A stretch of DNA of 64,000 nucleotides, taken from assembly GCA_030765045.1 (NCBI GenBank), contig CM060970.1:51090576-51154575 (forward strand), in the 5' to 3' direction. The notes under the pieces are model-generated. The model was not told the DNA's origin. It saw only the letters and a list, made by a program, of their open reading frames with translations, and ran no database searches. The position numbers were made by a program, and so were the translations under genes. Below, one piece after another: positions 41,335 to 57,237 of this stretch. The stretch is from Tenodera sinensis. Lineage: Eukaryota > Arthropoda > Insecta > Mantodea > Mantidae. Each line of letters begins with the position of its first letter. Position 1 is the first letter of the stretch.

Positions 41335-41605
41335 CTTGTTGCACGACTCAAAATGTTGGGCTCTCACTAAAAGTACATATTTAGAAGATTGGAAGCAGCA
41401 GAAATAAAAGTTCTACATGTAGCAGGACATATCCTTAGTTAAGACAAAAGTGAAAATGTCAGCCAAGAATTTCAGTCAGTGTACTGAATAAAAAGAAAGA
41501 AAAGTTTTTCATAATATCAAAAGAAAGAAGAAAGGTGTAATGTAAGCCTAAATTATAATCCACAAGGTCATAGAAGTTGAGGACGGCCAACTAAATGATG
41601 GAGTC
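41335..41605 (+). pseudogene. LINE ORF2 C-terminal remnant
   Basis: Translating plus with stops and shifts gives LLHDSKCWALTK, then RRLEAAEIKVLHVAGHILS, and later LNYNPQGHRS and GRPTK. This is the order LLYGSE-W-L ... AAEMRFLR-V-G ... LNYNP-G-R--GRP-KRW seen at the C terminus of many insect non-LTR reverse transcriptases. Several in-frame stops; long dead. Upstream RT motifs were not found. Confidence 0.6.
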
Positions 41606-43051
41606 ATCAACTATTATAAGAAAGTGAAACCTATTAGAAATTGTCTTAACCATTGCGGTTGATTTTATATAACCTAAGGTCTAATAACTGAGTTCCGTTT
41701 CCCTGTGCCCAAAAGGGGCTTGGCCGTGCTTCCAGTGAGGATATTTAGATTCCTGGTTGTGAGCTGTGATGGTATTTAGGACTAGGAAAAATAAAAAAAA
41801 AAATTGGGAAAAGGAAAGACTGCTCCGTTTTACTTGTACTGGCCATGTTATTGTCATCGTGAGCGCTGCACCTGATTGAATCCTCCGGTCCCGCAATCAA
41901 AGCGCCGTTTATCTAGGCTACTTGATACACGGCTCTCGCCTGACGTCGCGCGAACTGATAAACTTGCTCTTCGTTCCAATATGCCGCACCGCTTGCAGCC
42001 GTCTTCCTTTGTCATACAGCGCTCCTGTTATACTGTATCGTGACCGTACGCTCCTAACCTAAAACGCTTAGCTTAATACTGCCTTTCTCCTCTACAATTT
42101 TCTGCACACCGCATCTGTGTAATTTCCAGAACCGCATTAAAGCTGAAAATACTTGAGTTGGCATATCCGTGTGCAATAGCGAGGATTGTTCTATCGGTAT
42201 GCAATCCTGCATACCTAGTAGAACTTGAAACGCAAGTTACATTGTATTTTGGCATTTGCCTCTTTAAAGATTCATAACATTCATTACTGCAGTAACAAAG
42301 AGAGGGAGAGAGAATCTGACCCGAGTTCTCTAATTTCTCTGGTACGTTGGGATGCTTTTAGCGCAAGCTAAGCGTGTGGACATAAATTTGAAATTATTCA
42401 TGAGTGCTTCCGGCTCATTAAAATGTTTCGGTATGCCAGAACACCCCCCCCCCCCCCCCCCCCACTCCTTGGTCTGAGGTGGTATTGCAGTCCACCGATT
42501 CTCAACCCTTCCCTTTCAGAACCTCTGGACCGTTATGATGCATCAAGGCCATTCATATCAACGTAAGCTAGCTCTAACCTGAAGTACACTAACACCGACA
42601 ACATTAGCTTTTATCCATTTCGAGACAGTAGCAAAGCCATTTACGTCTAATTTAACTCATAACGTGCGTGAAAGTTTACAGGAACCTCCAATTTCTGGCA
42701 TTTGCTGTTCTTACGGTCAAATGATATACATAAATGTAATTTTTTAAACTATTAAGACATACGATTGATGGATAGGCATGCGATTTTAATTCCAAGATTA
42801 CGTCGATACAACGCCGGCCTAATTATTCAAAAATAGTCTTCTAGAAAAAGAAAACGGTTTCAATTGCAACACATCAAATGTGACAGTACCTGAACTGTCA
42901 AGCTTAGTTAGTTGGAAAAATACCTACTTCACATGAAATATAAAGAAACTACGAGAAAGGAAAATGGTAAAAACAAGTATAGCAAGAAACATAACAGGAA
43001 TAAAAGCGTGGTTAATTAAGGACAATGAAAAAGTTCAGGAATACTAAATAT
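41606..43051. other. intergenic with a C20 run
   Basis: Contains a pure run of 20 C at 42444-42463. A GC-richer stretch at 41.9-42.2 kb has no recognisable coding. Confidence 0.5.
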
Positions 43052-43325
43052 GAGCGGGATGGTTCAGACGGTTTCGTCTGTGATCCATATTCGGAAGGTC
43101 ATGGATTCGATACCAGTGGCCGGCCTACCTGACCTTGGGTTTTTCGATGGTTTCCCTGTGTCAGGTGAATGTTGGATAGGTTCATTACATCCTCGAATTT
43201 CCTGTTTCTCTATTTCATTTCACTTCTCATTTCCTTTCACCCTTCATCTGGCTGGTCTCTGTCAGGGTAGTAAGCGTCGGCGAGGTTTCGGCGCTGGATG
43301 GCAGAGAGTATGCGCTCTGTAAACA
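43052..43325 (+). mobile_element. tRNA-derived SINE, group C, copy 4
   Basis: B-box-like GGATTCGATACC at 43103-43114, then CTGACCTTGGG, TTTTTCGATGGTTTCCCTG and TCAGGTGAATG (the tail module of group C). A TC-rich body and a GC-rich 3' part follow (TAAGCGTCGGCGAGG). It is the longest group C copy here. Confidence 0.65.
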
Positions 43326-45685
43326 TTAGTCACTCGGCGGAGAGGTCTCCCCTTTGGGATGTCTAAGACTGCGAGTGGTCAAACTTCTGTTGTACTATAC
43401 GCCGCGGGGGAGTTTCAATCTGCAAATGGTAAAGACACGGCTCTCTGCCCTGTCGTGACTCCTTGGGTCCGCTCTCTATCTCTTCTCACCCCATCCTTCC
43501 TCCGGTACAAAAAATCTTCTAGGTCGATATCCCGAATCCCCTCCGCAACATCATACCCTATCATTATGTATGCTTCGGCGGCGTATCCCAAAAATTTTGC
43601 AAAGGCATGCAACATGAAACATAGAAATGATACGCATTATATCGAATAACACAGATCTTTACTGTTCCAAGGAGATTTGTCCCTCCTGAGCAACAAACAC
43701 GGTCAGCAGAAGAGCTTATGCAAGTTTCGGAGCTGTATAACTTTCTATAAAGTTCAGTTAAATGTATGTACGAAGTTCACGTTATTCTCCATCTTTAAGT
43801 TTTTCAAATCGGGTATATTCTCCCAGAATACGCTCAACAATACTGTTTGCACCTTGACACGTGGTGTATGCATTTCTCCGTATTTCAGAGATTATGACAG
43901 CATGCTATCAGGCTGTATGGTGAGAAGTAATAAACCTACATACGCTATTTAGCCTAGAGTCTGTGAGAAAGTATCTTGTGATTGACAAGCTCCAGTCGAG
44001 CCACTGCGAGAGGCCTTATCTTCGTAACCAATTAACGCTGACCTGGAGTTCTGTCTTCGTCCGCGAGATACCACATCCCCCCACTGGCTCACTCACAGAA
44101 AACTGTTAATCACAAGGTAATTTCTCACCGACTCAAACGCTTCTTTGTAACAGAGTTCACGATTTTCTATCTTATTTCGTACATTATTGTTGGTTCCTCT
44201 GTCATTTAAATGACATTTTAATGATGTATAAATGTTAGTTATTTCATTATTATGCAACGCGTGAAATGCATTCATTGTATTCATGAAGAACGCCACTAGT
44301 ATGCTGCATGCATAACCAAATATTTTAAGGCAACGTTTCTCAACCTTTTTAATATAACGAGCCCCTTTTCTTAAACATAAGAAAGAGAGCCCACCCCACT
44401 CCACTTTGGCAGCAGTGTGAAACGTGATCCTTCATTGTTGATGACGCAATAATAATCGCATTTCGCGGGTTTTATAACTCTTGTTAGTGACTACAAAGTT
44501 CAAAGTTTAATCTAGTGTTTTACCTTCTCAGCTTTCAAAGAAGGGAAGGAAGGAAGCTATGTTGGTTGTACCGGTTGTAGTGAGCATTGAAAAGTAAACA
44601 GTTGTAAACGTGTTGGCATGTGTGTTTAAATATTGAAGAAAACTGAGTGGAATTAATAGCTCTTGTGCGATTCTTGGCATATATTTTGGCAAACAAAGCA
44701 CAGTTAAGCTGGCTCATGTGATCAGCGTGTTACATGACAGAGGAAATCAATGCTGAACTTTAAGTTTGCCAATTAACTATTTATAACATTTGATGTCGGT
44801 AATCTCCTGCTTTTTCACAATAAAATTTATTTTGTTAATATTAAATTTTTGTTATTCAAGTTTTTAAATAATAATAAACCAACGGACTTTATGTCGCTAT
44901 GGAATAAATTCTTCATACCAAGACTTTTTTTACCTTTTAGTTCGGTTTGTTATTAAAGCGTGGATTTGTAGTGTTTTAAATTACAACTTAGGTATTTCTA
45001 ATATTTTTGTCTCAAATTTTTAAATTTATCTTCCTTTCAAAATGTATTATTCGAAATCTTTAAAATTTTTAAATTTGAAATTGTTTCCAATACTTTTTCT
45101 GAAAATTTTCAAATCAGCCTTTTGAAACAGTATCACATTAAAATTACTGTTTTTTAAGCGATTTAATTATTTTGTCCACTGTAACTTGTGTACATTTCTG
45201 AGCTACCAGCTGTTGTGGAGATAGGATAACTTCCGCCGGGTCTCGTGTTCCTCTCAGGTCCTTTCTACGGGCATCTTCGTTATCCACTTAAATATTTAAT
45301 TAAAGCGATTTTCAAGGTGCATGTCGAAAATTGCTTAGCGACATCTATGGTATCATAGTTTTGCCATTTTCTATAAATTTGGCGTAGTCATTTTTATCCT
45401 GATAATCCTGGTGGGGAGATAAGGACAAAGTCCTGATATTGTGTTGCAATCGTTCTTGACCCGTGTGTAAATTTTGAACTCAATCACACGACTAAGTTCG
45501 TGAAAATTACGCCGAAAGACTCCATTACATTGATAAATTTAGCTAAATATTTTTTATTCTGATAATCCCAGTCAGGGCATTAGGACGAAGTCATTATATT
45601 GTATAGTCATCGGTCCTTGACAGGTTGCAAATTTTCAATCAATCAGACGTCTAAGTTGGTGCAAATTGCGTCCAAAGATTCAGTC
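43326..45685. other. intergenic; possible hAT terminal sequence at 44333
   Basis: CAACGTTTCTCAACCTTTTT at 44332-44351 resembles the end of non-autonomous hAT elements, but no matching far end was found. Otherwise AT-rich and empty. Confidence 0.4.
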
Positions 45686-45735
45686 TCTTTCTTTCTCTCT
45701 CTCTCTTTCTCTCTCTCTAACACACACACGCACAC
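45686..45735. repeat. CT-rich and CA-rich simple sequence
   Basis: TCTCTTTCTTTCTCTC-type tract passing into ACACACACGCACAC. Confidence 0.9.
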
Positions 45736-45775
45736 GTGAAGCTTCGTCCGATATGACACAATGTTGAAGGACGTT

Positions 45776-45825
<50 letters not shown>

Positions 45826-45835
45826 ACGTGAAGCT
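45733..45835 (+). mobile_element. 5'-truncated poly(A) retroposon with 11-bp duplication
   Basis: CACGTGAAGCT occurs at 45733-45743 and again at 45825-45835. Between them are 36 bases (45744-45779) and a pure run of 45 A (45780-45824). The 36-base body, with GATATGACAC and GGACGTTAATT, resembles the 3' end of the group D SINE (GATATGATCC ... TCGTTAAACA). The pure A tract and exact duplication suggest recent insertion. Confidence 0.8.
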
Positions 45836-47223
45836 AATATAAAGCGTATTAAAATTGTGTATTTTTGCCTTATATTACGAACAATTCAATAGACTATGTA
45901 CCGTACCCGTCTGTTTGCCATTCGAACTCAAGTATTGAGAAAGTTAAGTCAACATGTTGTTTTGTTTACCTCGAGCCATTATCGCTGATTGCCGCACAAG
46001 TATATGCAGCCTTATGTACAACTATTGTTCCAAATTTACATGTAATAAACAGCTCCATACGCTTATGAAAGTTACCGATGGATGTCCCTTGAAAACTATT
46101 TCATTTTAAATCAAGTTTCATATCTCTAAAAATGATGCACGTTGTGCATTGCAGTTTAAGACTAAGATTCCACCCACATAATTTCGTTAAAAAAGTTACC
46201 TTCCTGATTGCTCTCTGCGGTGTTAAGAGCTGATCGAGTCTGGAAAGTTGCGAAGCACGCTCTTCTCTCTTGCGTATTTCCCAAAGGTAGTATTGTACTC
46301 TACTCTCTGCTCATTCTGACTGTTCTCTGGCACACACTTATAAATAACGAATGTCAATTTCGATTGTCTGCGATCGACCTGCTAACTCAGCAAAGTATGA
46401 TACATCTCTGCCGTTTGTTCACTTTCATCCAGTAGCCCTCTTATACGTAAACTCTTGCTTCACTGTCTCCTCCCGAGAGCAAAAGGTATTTGTAAATATA
46501 TCATAAGCTATGCATTTCAAATTACCATAATATGCTCTTTGTAAGCGCAAAAGGAAAGCGTCCAGAAATGTTTATTCAGAGTAAGCTGAAAGTCTATAAA
46601 ACCTTGCAGGACCAACCTTACACCTTATTCTTATAACAGGTGAGTCACCTGTAGCTAGACCAGGCATGGGCAAAATCTGCTCAGAAGGGCCATTCTACTG
46701 CAACGCGTTCTTGCCTCACTCCACTGGCGATCCCTCCCCTTCACAGCTATTCAGCTTTACCTTTACTGCTGACACGCCTTGGCGAGTCTATTTCATGAAG
46801 AGTGCTAAAGAGACATTTTTGTAAGTTGCAAAAACAGGAAAGTTTGCTGTGTAACATGCGGATTTCATTTTGCAATTTTTTTTATTTGGCCCAAATATGT
46901 ACGTTTTTGTTTAGTAACAAATTTGGAGTGGAATGAACAACGAAAACGTTAAAACTAGCATTATAGGTTTACAGTTCTATAATCTTTCATATATACAGGG
47001 TGTAAGGTACTACTGCTTCGTCCATACGCTAACCTGGGATTCTACATGAGTGTAACAAATATGTCCAGTACATAATTGTTAATAAAGAACCACTTTGCCA
47101 TAAAAAATAATTTGCGACAGATATTTAGAGCCATCTAGCTTCTTAACGAAAGGGTATAAATGGTTCATTATTTCATAGTTGTCGCGCAAACATTGTGTGG
47201 ACAATGCTGCAATGCATGTCTAC
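45836..47223. other. intergenic, no supported gene
   Basis: A TATATACAGGGTGTAAGG at 46990 and CCAGGCATGGGCAAA at 46660 look like starts of dispersed insect repeats, but neither could be bounded. Confidence 0.4.
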
Positions 47224-47341
47224 TCAATTCGAATGAATTTAGTCACAATTTAATGTTAAAATGTCATTCAAAGTTTAATTTCTAAGAGAGATTTGGCAGC
47301 ATACGTTAACATTAAATTGTGACTAAATTCATTCGAATTGA
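47224..47341. repeat. perfect 36-bp inverted repeat, 46-bp loop
   Basis: Arms 47224-47259 and 47306-47341 are exact reverse complements (left arm starts TCAATTCGAATGAATT). The loop is 46 bases. Perfect arms in otherwise diverged DNA suggest recent origin or selection. No coding content. Confidence 0.95.
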
Positions 47342-48654
47342 AATGAAGAGATATTACAGCATTGTTCATACGATGTCTACGTGACATTTAGTGAAATAAT
47401 AACCCGTTTATATTGGTTCATCAGGAGACTACAATCCAGCTGCTAGATGGCTTGAAATATCCTAAACGGTTCCTTATTGACAATAAGGGAGCACCTCTGT
47501 TTCTCATCATCTTCCGGGATCTCGCATGGGATGATGTGAAATTAGTGACCAATGACGTTGCAGTGCGGAATAGAGGCGTGACTCTGTAATGAGAACAAGG
47601 AAACGTGGGAAAGGGAGAGGGGTGGATACACCTGACGTTCTGGTTAAACCATTTTTTAATTTTCTTTTGATTTATTTCCAAATTCTTAATGTCTTACGTA
47701 AAAGATAGTAAGTACTGCTTGAAATAAGCAGTATTTATTGAGTTAAACGATTCTGTGTTATAAGAAAACCTAACTTTGTCTTTAGAATCACAAAAACATG
47801 TAAAGCTTTACAGTAAACAATGTAATATTACATTGAAAGGTATAAAAACGTTTAATACTTCTACAAATTCTCCCTATATTTACACTGAAATTAAAAATTG
47901 AATCAAAATAACGTACTTTTCTATTGCTTTCGAATGAAAGGTTTTCTTCTAACACCTATACAATAAACCGCCTTTGGAGAGGTAACGATTTACTAAGCGA
48001 CCAGAAAAAAGCAATACTTCTCTTTCAGGTCGATGTGCCATTGGTTATAATTGAGTCCGGTAAGGAGCATGAAAGTGCTGTCATTGGAGAGGGGTAAAGA
48101 AAGGGAAAGGAAGGGAAGCTATGAAGGCCTCGTTAAACAATCCTGATAACCTTGCACTGTACTGGAAAGGCATGGAAATACCTGGGCCATCCAATGATGA
48201 ACGTTTGCAGCTAATTGCCAACTGTTTAAAGTTCAAGAAGTAAACTGTTCCTGAATCTCATCACAACTACTGAATTATATCTGCTAACTTCTGGCCTATC
48301 AATGCTCTACAGGTAAAAAATTGTTTCCATAATCACATGAATGGTGGCGAATCACAGAAATACTGATCGAAAAGTTCCCCTGGGGTGACCCGTAACGAAA
48401 CCGTTTAACATTTTAAGCAGTATTTAAAGTATATTTCATTTAGCTCACCCCGAATATTTTGTAACTTACATAAAATGTTCCTGCATTTAATTAGTTCTTT
48501 ATACATTAATCGTAATTCGTCATAGTGAATTATAAACAAATTTGCTTTCTTTATATGCCTAAATAATTAAATTTCTTATGAATGACAGCTTGTTCTACAG
48601 CTTGCTAAGAGTACTTTGTCAATATTTTGTGAATGGATGACATTGATAAAAGAA
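47342..48654. other. intergenic, no supported gene
   Basis: Open frames up to 86 codons, none recognised. Confidence 0.5.
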
Positions 48655-49240
48655 AGAATCTGAGAAGTATAGATCTCCTATTTCTCCTTTAAAATCTAAT
48701 TTAGACGCTCGTTTGACTAAGATTCTAGTGAGAATGCTGAATCGATACCTCCCTTCTAAGTTGGAAGGTTAATTAGAAAAAGAACAGCTCGGCTTGAGGA
48801 AGGAAAAGGACACCAAGAGATACAATTGAAATGCTAAGAACAATCGGCAAACCTTACTTAGAGACACAGAGAGAAGTAATGCTGGGTTCAACTAATGTGA
48901 ACATAAAACCCGATAGCGACTCGCATAAGCCAGGCGATTGGAGAAAAGATGCTTCAGTTTCATTCACTGCAGGTTACAGTTTCTCTTCCGTTTCCCCATT
49001 GTTTTGCTGGTTTTCATTTAATTTTAGATAATTAAGAGGCGATTGAATGCTGCATTGATTCGCATCTGTAGTGAATTATGGGTGCCAAAATGATTAATAC
49101 AGTTGTGCTTGGTGGATCTGGAAAATGCATTTGAAAAATAAGTTTAGAAAAAGCTTAGGGAGAATCTGAAGAAAATTTATCTGGTTTGGAAAAAAGTCAT
49201 TATAGTCGACGCAGCTTATTGAGATAACCTAAAAAAACAA
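48655..49240 (+). pseudogene. LINE reverse-transcriptase remnant, N-terminal RT part
   Basis: Plus strand reads LTKILVRMLNRYLPSKLEG, EKEQLGLRK, then (shifted) TPRDTIEMLRTIGKPYLETQ. After about 230 bp of unrelated DNA it continues CLVDLENAFEK and KKLRENLKKIYLVWKK. This is the RT order ...SKILLRx(L)N.R..., EQ.GFR.G.GTRDAI..LR.IGERYLE, FVDLEKAFD, and helix. Stops and shifts make it non-functional. It breaks off just after the catalytic-D block. Confidence 0.65.
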
Positions 49241-49819
49241 CCTTGACATTTTCCCACCGTTATAGAGCAGTCTGGTTATATTTGGTGATATCCCATCCGT
49301 TGGGTTGTATTAGTGCCGCCAACTGTTTGTAACATATAACCATGGCCATAGCTGGTGTTATTGCGTCTGTTATGTTGCCAGTTTATGAACGCGTTGCAGA
49401 AAGGCCAACCGATAGATTTTAAAACAAGATTCTATTTAGACGCGTATTAATTAATTAATTAATCAATCAGTGGACGTAATGTTCATTTTTGCGTGATTTT
49501 GTTTGGAATTGTTTTAGAACAGTATATGCAATTGTAGTTAATGTTGTTATTTTGTATTCGCTACACAATAGTACATCTCGTATATATTACGATATTTAGC
49601 GCTCGGAAGTAATTTTATCCAAAAGTGTTATTGCAGAACAAGATTTGCCGAAGATCAGTAGGTCTATCATGTGTTGTGTGGTAACGATATTCAAGCATTA
49701 TTATCGTTTGAAAGTATGTTACTTTAACACTGTGATATTTGAGGTTAGATGTGGCTTTATTATGTACTTTTCGGTATTTCCGGCGCTCATCAATTTGTCA
49801 CATCCTGAATTTGGCAATT

Positions 49820-50498
49820 TTCTCTGATTTCTATATTGTGTATTTTATCTAATAAAGTTTTTCCTTTAATTTTTCTTGATATATTCAACTCCCCTAATCT
49901 TAACATTTGTGTTGTTTTGACTGTATCTGGTCTGGTTTCTGCTGCATACGTTAAGATAGATATATTGTTTTGTAAATGCGGAGTTTACTCTCTACTGCCT
50001 CCTATTTCCCCAAATTATGTCTTTTATGCACCCTAATATCTGCGCTGTTTTATTGGCTTATGCTTTTACTTCTCTATTTAAATTTTTGGTGCTGTTATTT
50101 GAATACCCAAACAATTAAATTTTCAAACTTATTCAATAATTTATTTCCACTTCTAATTTGCAACTCGATGGTTCTTTCATACTGTTAAGCATTCAGTTTT
50201 TCCGTGTGTTTATTTCCATATTATATTTGTTTGCCTTTATAATGAATTGGTGTAATAGCATTTGTAATCTATCTTCTGTTTCTGATATGAGGACAGCATC
50301 ATCTGTGTGACATCTTATGTTTCCCATCTCGTATCTCCACTCTTTAGACAATTTATTCATTATAAGAATAAAAAGGAGTAGACTTAAGGAATCGCCTTGT
50401 CTAATTCTCTGACCAATTATTTCTTCCGTTTGTTCCTTTACTTTATTTTCATATTGCAGTCTGTGTTGATCTCTTATTGATCTAATCAGTTGCAGGGT
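49820..50498 (-). pseudogene. LINE reverse-transcriptase remnant, C-terminal RT part (inverted)
   Basis: Minus strand reads LQLIRSIRDQHRLQYENKVK, RIRQGDSLSLLLFILIMNKL, then HTDDAVLISETEDRLQMLLH (where the family has YADD) and KANKYNMEI. Further on come LTYAAETRPDTVKTTQML, KIKGKTLLDKIHNI and EIRENCQIQDVTN. This is RT motif B onward to the C terminus. It starts almost exactly where the plus-strand remnant at 49.2 kb stops, as if one RT had been cut and its second half inverted. Confidence 0.7.
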
Positions 50499-51489
50499 AC
50501 TAGATACGTCACGAAGTGAAAATTAAGCTCACTGGAACTTCAGGTGAATATGCTTGTTAAAATATGAACTGGAAGCAATGATGAATAGGAAACATATTTC
50601 AGACAGAAGAAAATGTCATATGTTAGACAATACTAAAACAAGCTGTTCACATGCGCAGACGAAGAAAACCGCTTAAGAGGAAAACATGAACGAGGCTGAA
50701 AATGGGCCTTGGTTGATTGAGGAGCTTATACACTAAAATATTGGATTTAATATGTTTTGCAAGGCTGTCTTACACTGTATGTTATTTATATTACTGACAT
50801 TTTAGTATATACGTTCAGAAAGCATAATGCTTTTGCTTTTTCGTACTCAAACATGGAATTCGTGGAACAAGATACGCTAAAACATGGACAAATCAGATAC
50901 TCAATAAGCCAGAAGTCTGTCTATTTCAGAAAAAAAGCTTCGGTTTCAATGGAAATCCTATTTTATGTCATTTTCCTTAATAATAACTATAGAAACTGCT
51001 CAACGTGCAAACGGAAACCGCCTCCAACTGCTTCGAAGAAAAATACGCGCTACTAAAATTTGTTTTGGGATATGCTTGGCTTCCGAGTAAATTACACAGG
51101 TTTTATGTGTTTTATTTTGGAGCGTACTGTACCTGTCTCCCCACTTCAGACTCTAGGCATGGTGGGGAATAATACAGGCTAGAGAAAAAAGTCCATCCTC
51201 CAGTCGGGAACCGAACCCGGGAGCTTTGCATTTGGAAGCACCTTCACTGTTGTCCGTTGCTTGGAACAGTGTACTCGAAGAAAAGCTATGCAGAATGACG
51301 CTCCAGTGGCGGTATATTTTACGTACAGGAAATCAAAGGGTACAGATTCATGTTCTACTCCTGATTAACCCACGATGTTTCTGAGAATACCTTTTTTGGC
51401 ACGATTTACGTTTCTGAAGGCCTTCAATATTTGGTACAAAAGAAGTGCACAATCTCAAAATATAACCAAGGCGATTTTCTCGCATCTTG
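50499..51489. other. intergenic; tRNA-like SINE trace at 51190-51255
   Basis: On minus, 51195-51255 holds a B-box-like GGTTCGGTTCCC and a tRNA-like head, but no body was matched. The rest is unassigned. Confidence 0.4.
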
Positions 51490-51700
51490 CTGCGATACTT
51501 TTAATGTAGTTCATTTTTGAAAATGTTTGTGCGAAGATAAAAGTGGAGCCAAAGACTGCCATTAAACTAGATGCAAACAAATGTAATCTCGAAGTGCAAA
51601 ATAATTGGATTTTTGGTTCCAGATATTTATAGGTCTGCAAATTGTGAACAAATGTGTTGTAAAATTGCTTCAGAGGTTCGTTGTACTTTTCCAGGAGAAT
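51490..51700 (-). pseudogene. hAT transposase C-terminal (dimerisation) fragment
   Basis: Minus frame reads EKYNEPLKQFYNTFVHNLQ, then FASSLMAVFGSTFIFAQTF and SKMNYIKS. The hAT C-terminal dimerisation domain has a stretch F.S-L-x-x-x-F-G-S-T-Y-x-C-E-Q-x-F-S-x-M-x-x-x-K-S; here Y is F, and C-E are F-A. The usual R-x-x-L-T-D-x-H-L end is lost. No ATG, no catalytic region; a fossil fragment. Confidence 0.6.
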
Positions 51701-52018
51701 AAAATTTATTTTGAACAGGGAACAAAGCAAGGGAAATGGTACAAATCTTGAACTACCAGTCTTACAATTCAAGCACTTAACTTTATCGTCTTCATCTCGA
51801 AAACAAAAATGTTCGTCCTCCCATTGAATTGAATTGTATGTACCACGACACACACACACCGCGCCAACCGCCTCTGACTAGCAGTTCTGCTTCTGCTTGC
51901 CTTGGGCAGTGGAGGGGGGAAATAACGTGTGTAGGGGAACTGAGCGTGTGCTCGCTTGTTGAGTCCCCTATTCTACAAAATTGTACAAATAAACTGGGAG
52001 CAGTTCCTCTAGTTCCTA
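51701..52018. other. intergenic, nothing firm
   Basis: The open stretch upstream of the hAT fragment (to 51859) may be its poorly preserved N-terminal side. Confidence 0.4.
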
Positions 52019-52210
52019 GTCGGTCTGGGTGGCTCAGTTTGTTAATCGCTGGTCTAGTGATCCCAAGGTCGCGTGTTCAAACGCGCCCAAGCTGACAGCT
52101 CCGTGTCAGTAGATTTACTGGCAGGTAAAAGAACTGCGGGGCCAAATTCCGGCACACCGGCGACCCTGATGTGATCCTAGCAATTGACAGCATCGTTAAA
52201 CAGCAAAATA
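52019..52210 (+). mobile_element. tRNA-derived SINE, group D, copy 1
   Basis: tRNA-like head GTCGGTCTGGGTGGCTCAG with A box TGGCTCAGTTTG and a B box region GTGTTCAAACGC. The conserved body follows: TGTCAGTAGATTTACTGGCA, GGTAAAAGAACT, AAATTCCGGCACACCGGCGA and TGTGATCCTAGCAATTGACA, ending CATCGTTAAACAG. It matches 57.0 and 58.2 kb. Confidence 0.85.
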
Positions 52211-52439
52211 ACTGTTTAATTAATTTAGCTCCTAACATATGTCCAACAACTTGAACTACGGTTAATTGATATTTTTCGCAATAGTGCGGGCTGATTGGTT
52301 CATCGATGCATTTTCTCCTGTAGAAAAGTAAATGTTTATTTATGTGAATATTACTTCCCCATTTTCGAGTACTAACAAAGGAAAGAACGAGCTTTATCAA
52401 TGATCCTTCTAATGCAAGTTCATATTTTTACTTAGGCTA

Positions 52440-52640
52440 CAGCTTTCTATACTAAGTATAGGTGTTGTATTCCATTCAAAAATCTGATATTGATACTTTA
52501 TCTGAAATGTTCATTCTAAGGTCGTCTGAATAAACAGTAAAATGCATTTATATCAATTGATTTATGTGCGTGTGTGAACAGAATAACTCAAAAACAGTCA
52601 TAAATATAAAATTGCATGCACGGAGTCAAGAGACAATTAA
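52440..52640 (+). repeat. family A copy 10 (degenerate)
   Basis: Plus-orientation start region (TACTAAGTATAGGTGTTGTATTC, shortened here to its core GGTGTTGTATTCC), AAAAATCTGATATTGATAC and CAGAATAACTCAAAAACAG; the rest is lost. Confidence 0.6.
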
Positions 52641-53365
52641 GGATGCCGTACAATCCTCAAGGTTTGCTTGTTTTTCCCATTCTGATGAATAACTAACAAA
52701 GAATCGTATTTGAGATATTGCCATACGATCAAGACGTACCTATATATCTTGAATATTCTTGAACAGCTTTTGAACACTTTCTTATTAAATTGTAAATAAT
52801 TTAGAAACCATAACATACTAACAGCCTTACTAATGAAAACATGTATAACTTATTAAATACATTAATTTGTTCGTATAATTAATAGTTTTAAAACATTTCT
52901 TATTATAAATTCAGATTTTCACAATTTTAAGTGCATCATATAAATGAACATGTTGGAAAATGTGCGAATTATTTATTCATAAGATATTGTCTAATAATTT
53001 TATTTACGTTATTTGCATCTTGACATTATTTCTAGGCAGAAGTTCCTTGAATAAGGTAACGCAGGTAGAATAAATTTAAATAATAAGCATTATATCTGAA
53101 TTTCTAATGCATGGAGAAAATCGTGTTACTCATGCGATAACAGTGTTGTGCCTTGAATGATCGTTGCTGGAGGATATAAGGAAGGATTGCTTTATTTTTA
53201 AAATTAATTCTATTAATTTGCTGCTTTTAAATGATTCACGGTATTATAAAATGTGGAATGTCAAAATATTTATGGAAATAAGATACCAGATAAAATAAAT
53301 TACTTTCTAAACTAGGTTTCATTTTGCACATCAATCACACATGGTGTGTAATGAAAAAAGTAATA
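52641..53365. other. intergenic, nothing seen
   Basis: AT-rich. Confidence 0.55.
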
Positions 53366-57011
<3,646 letters not shown>

Positions 57012-57232
57012 GTCGGTCTGGAGGACTCAGTTGATCAGTGTTGATCTACTGACCCTAAGGTCATCTGTTCAAACCCGGCCCAGACTAATGAGTTTCAAAT
57101 GTACTTAAAAGTGACACCCTCATGTCAGTAGATTTATTGGCATGTAAAAGAACTCCTGCGGGACGAAATTCTGGCACGCGGCAGCGCTGATATGATCCTA
57201 GTAATTGATAGAATTTTGTTAACAGAAAAATA
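57012..57232 (+). mobile_element. tRNA-derived SINE, group D, copy 2
   Basis: Head GTCGGTCTGGAGGACTCAG, B box TGTTCAAACCC, and the body CATGTCAGTAGATTTATTGG, GTAAAAGAACTCCTGCGGGA and TGATATGATCCTAGTAATTG. It carries about 40 extra bases between head and body compared with copy 1. It lies tail-to-tail with the group B SINE at 57238. Confidence 0.8.
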
Positions 57233-57237
57233 TTTAT

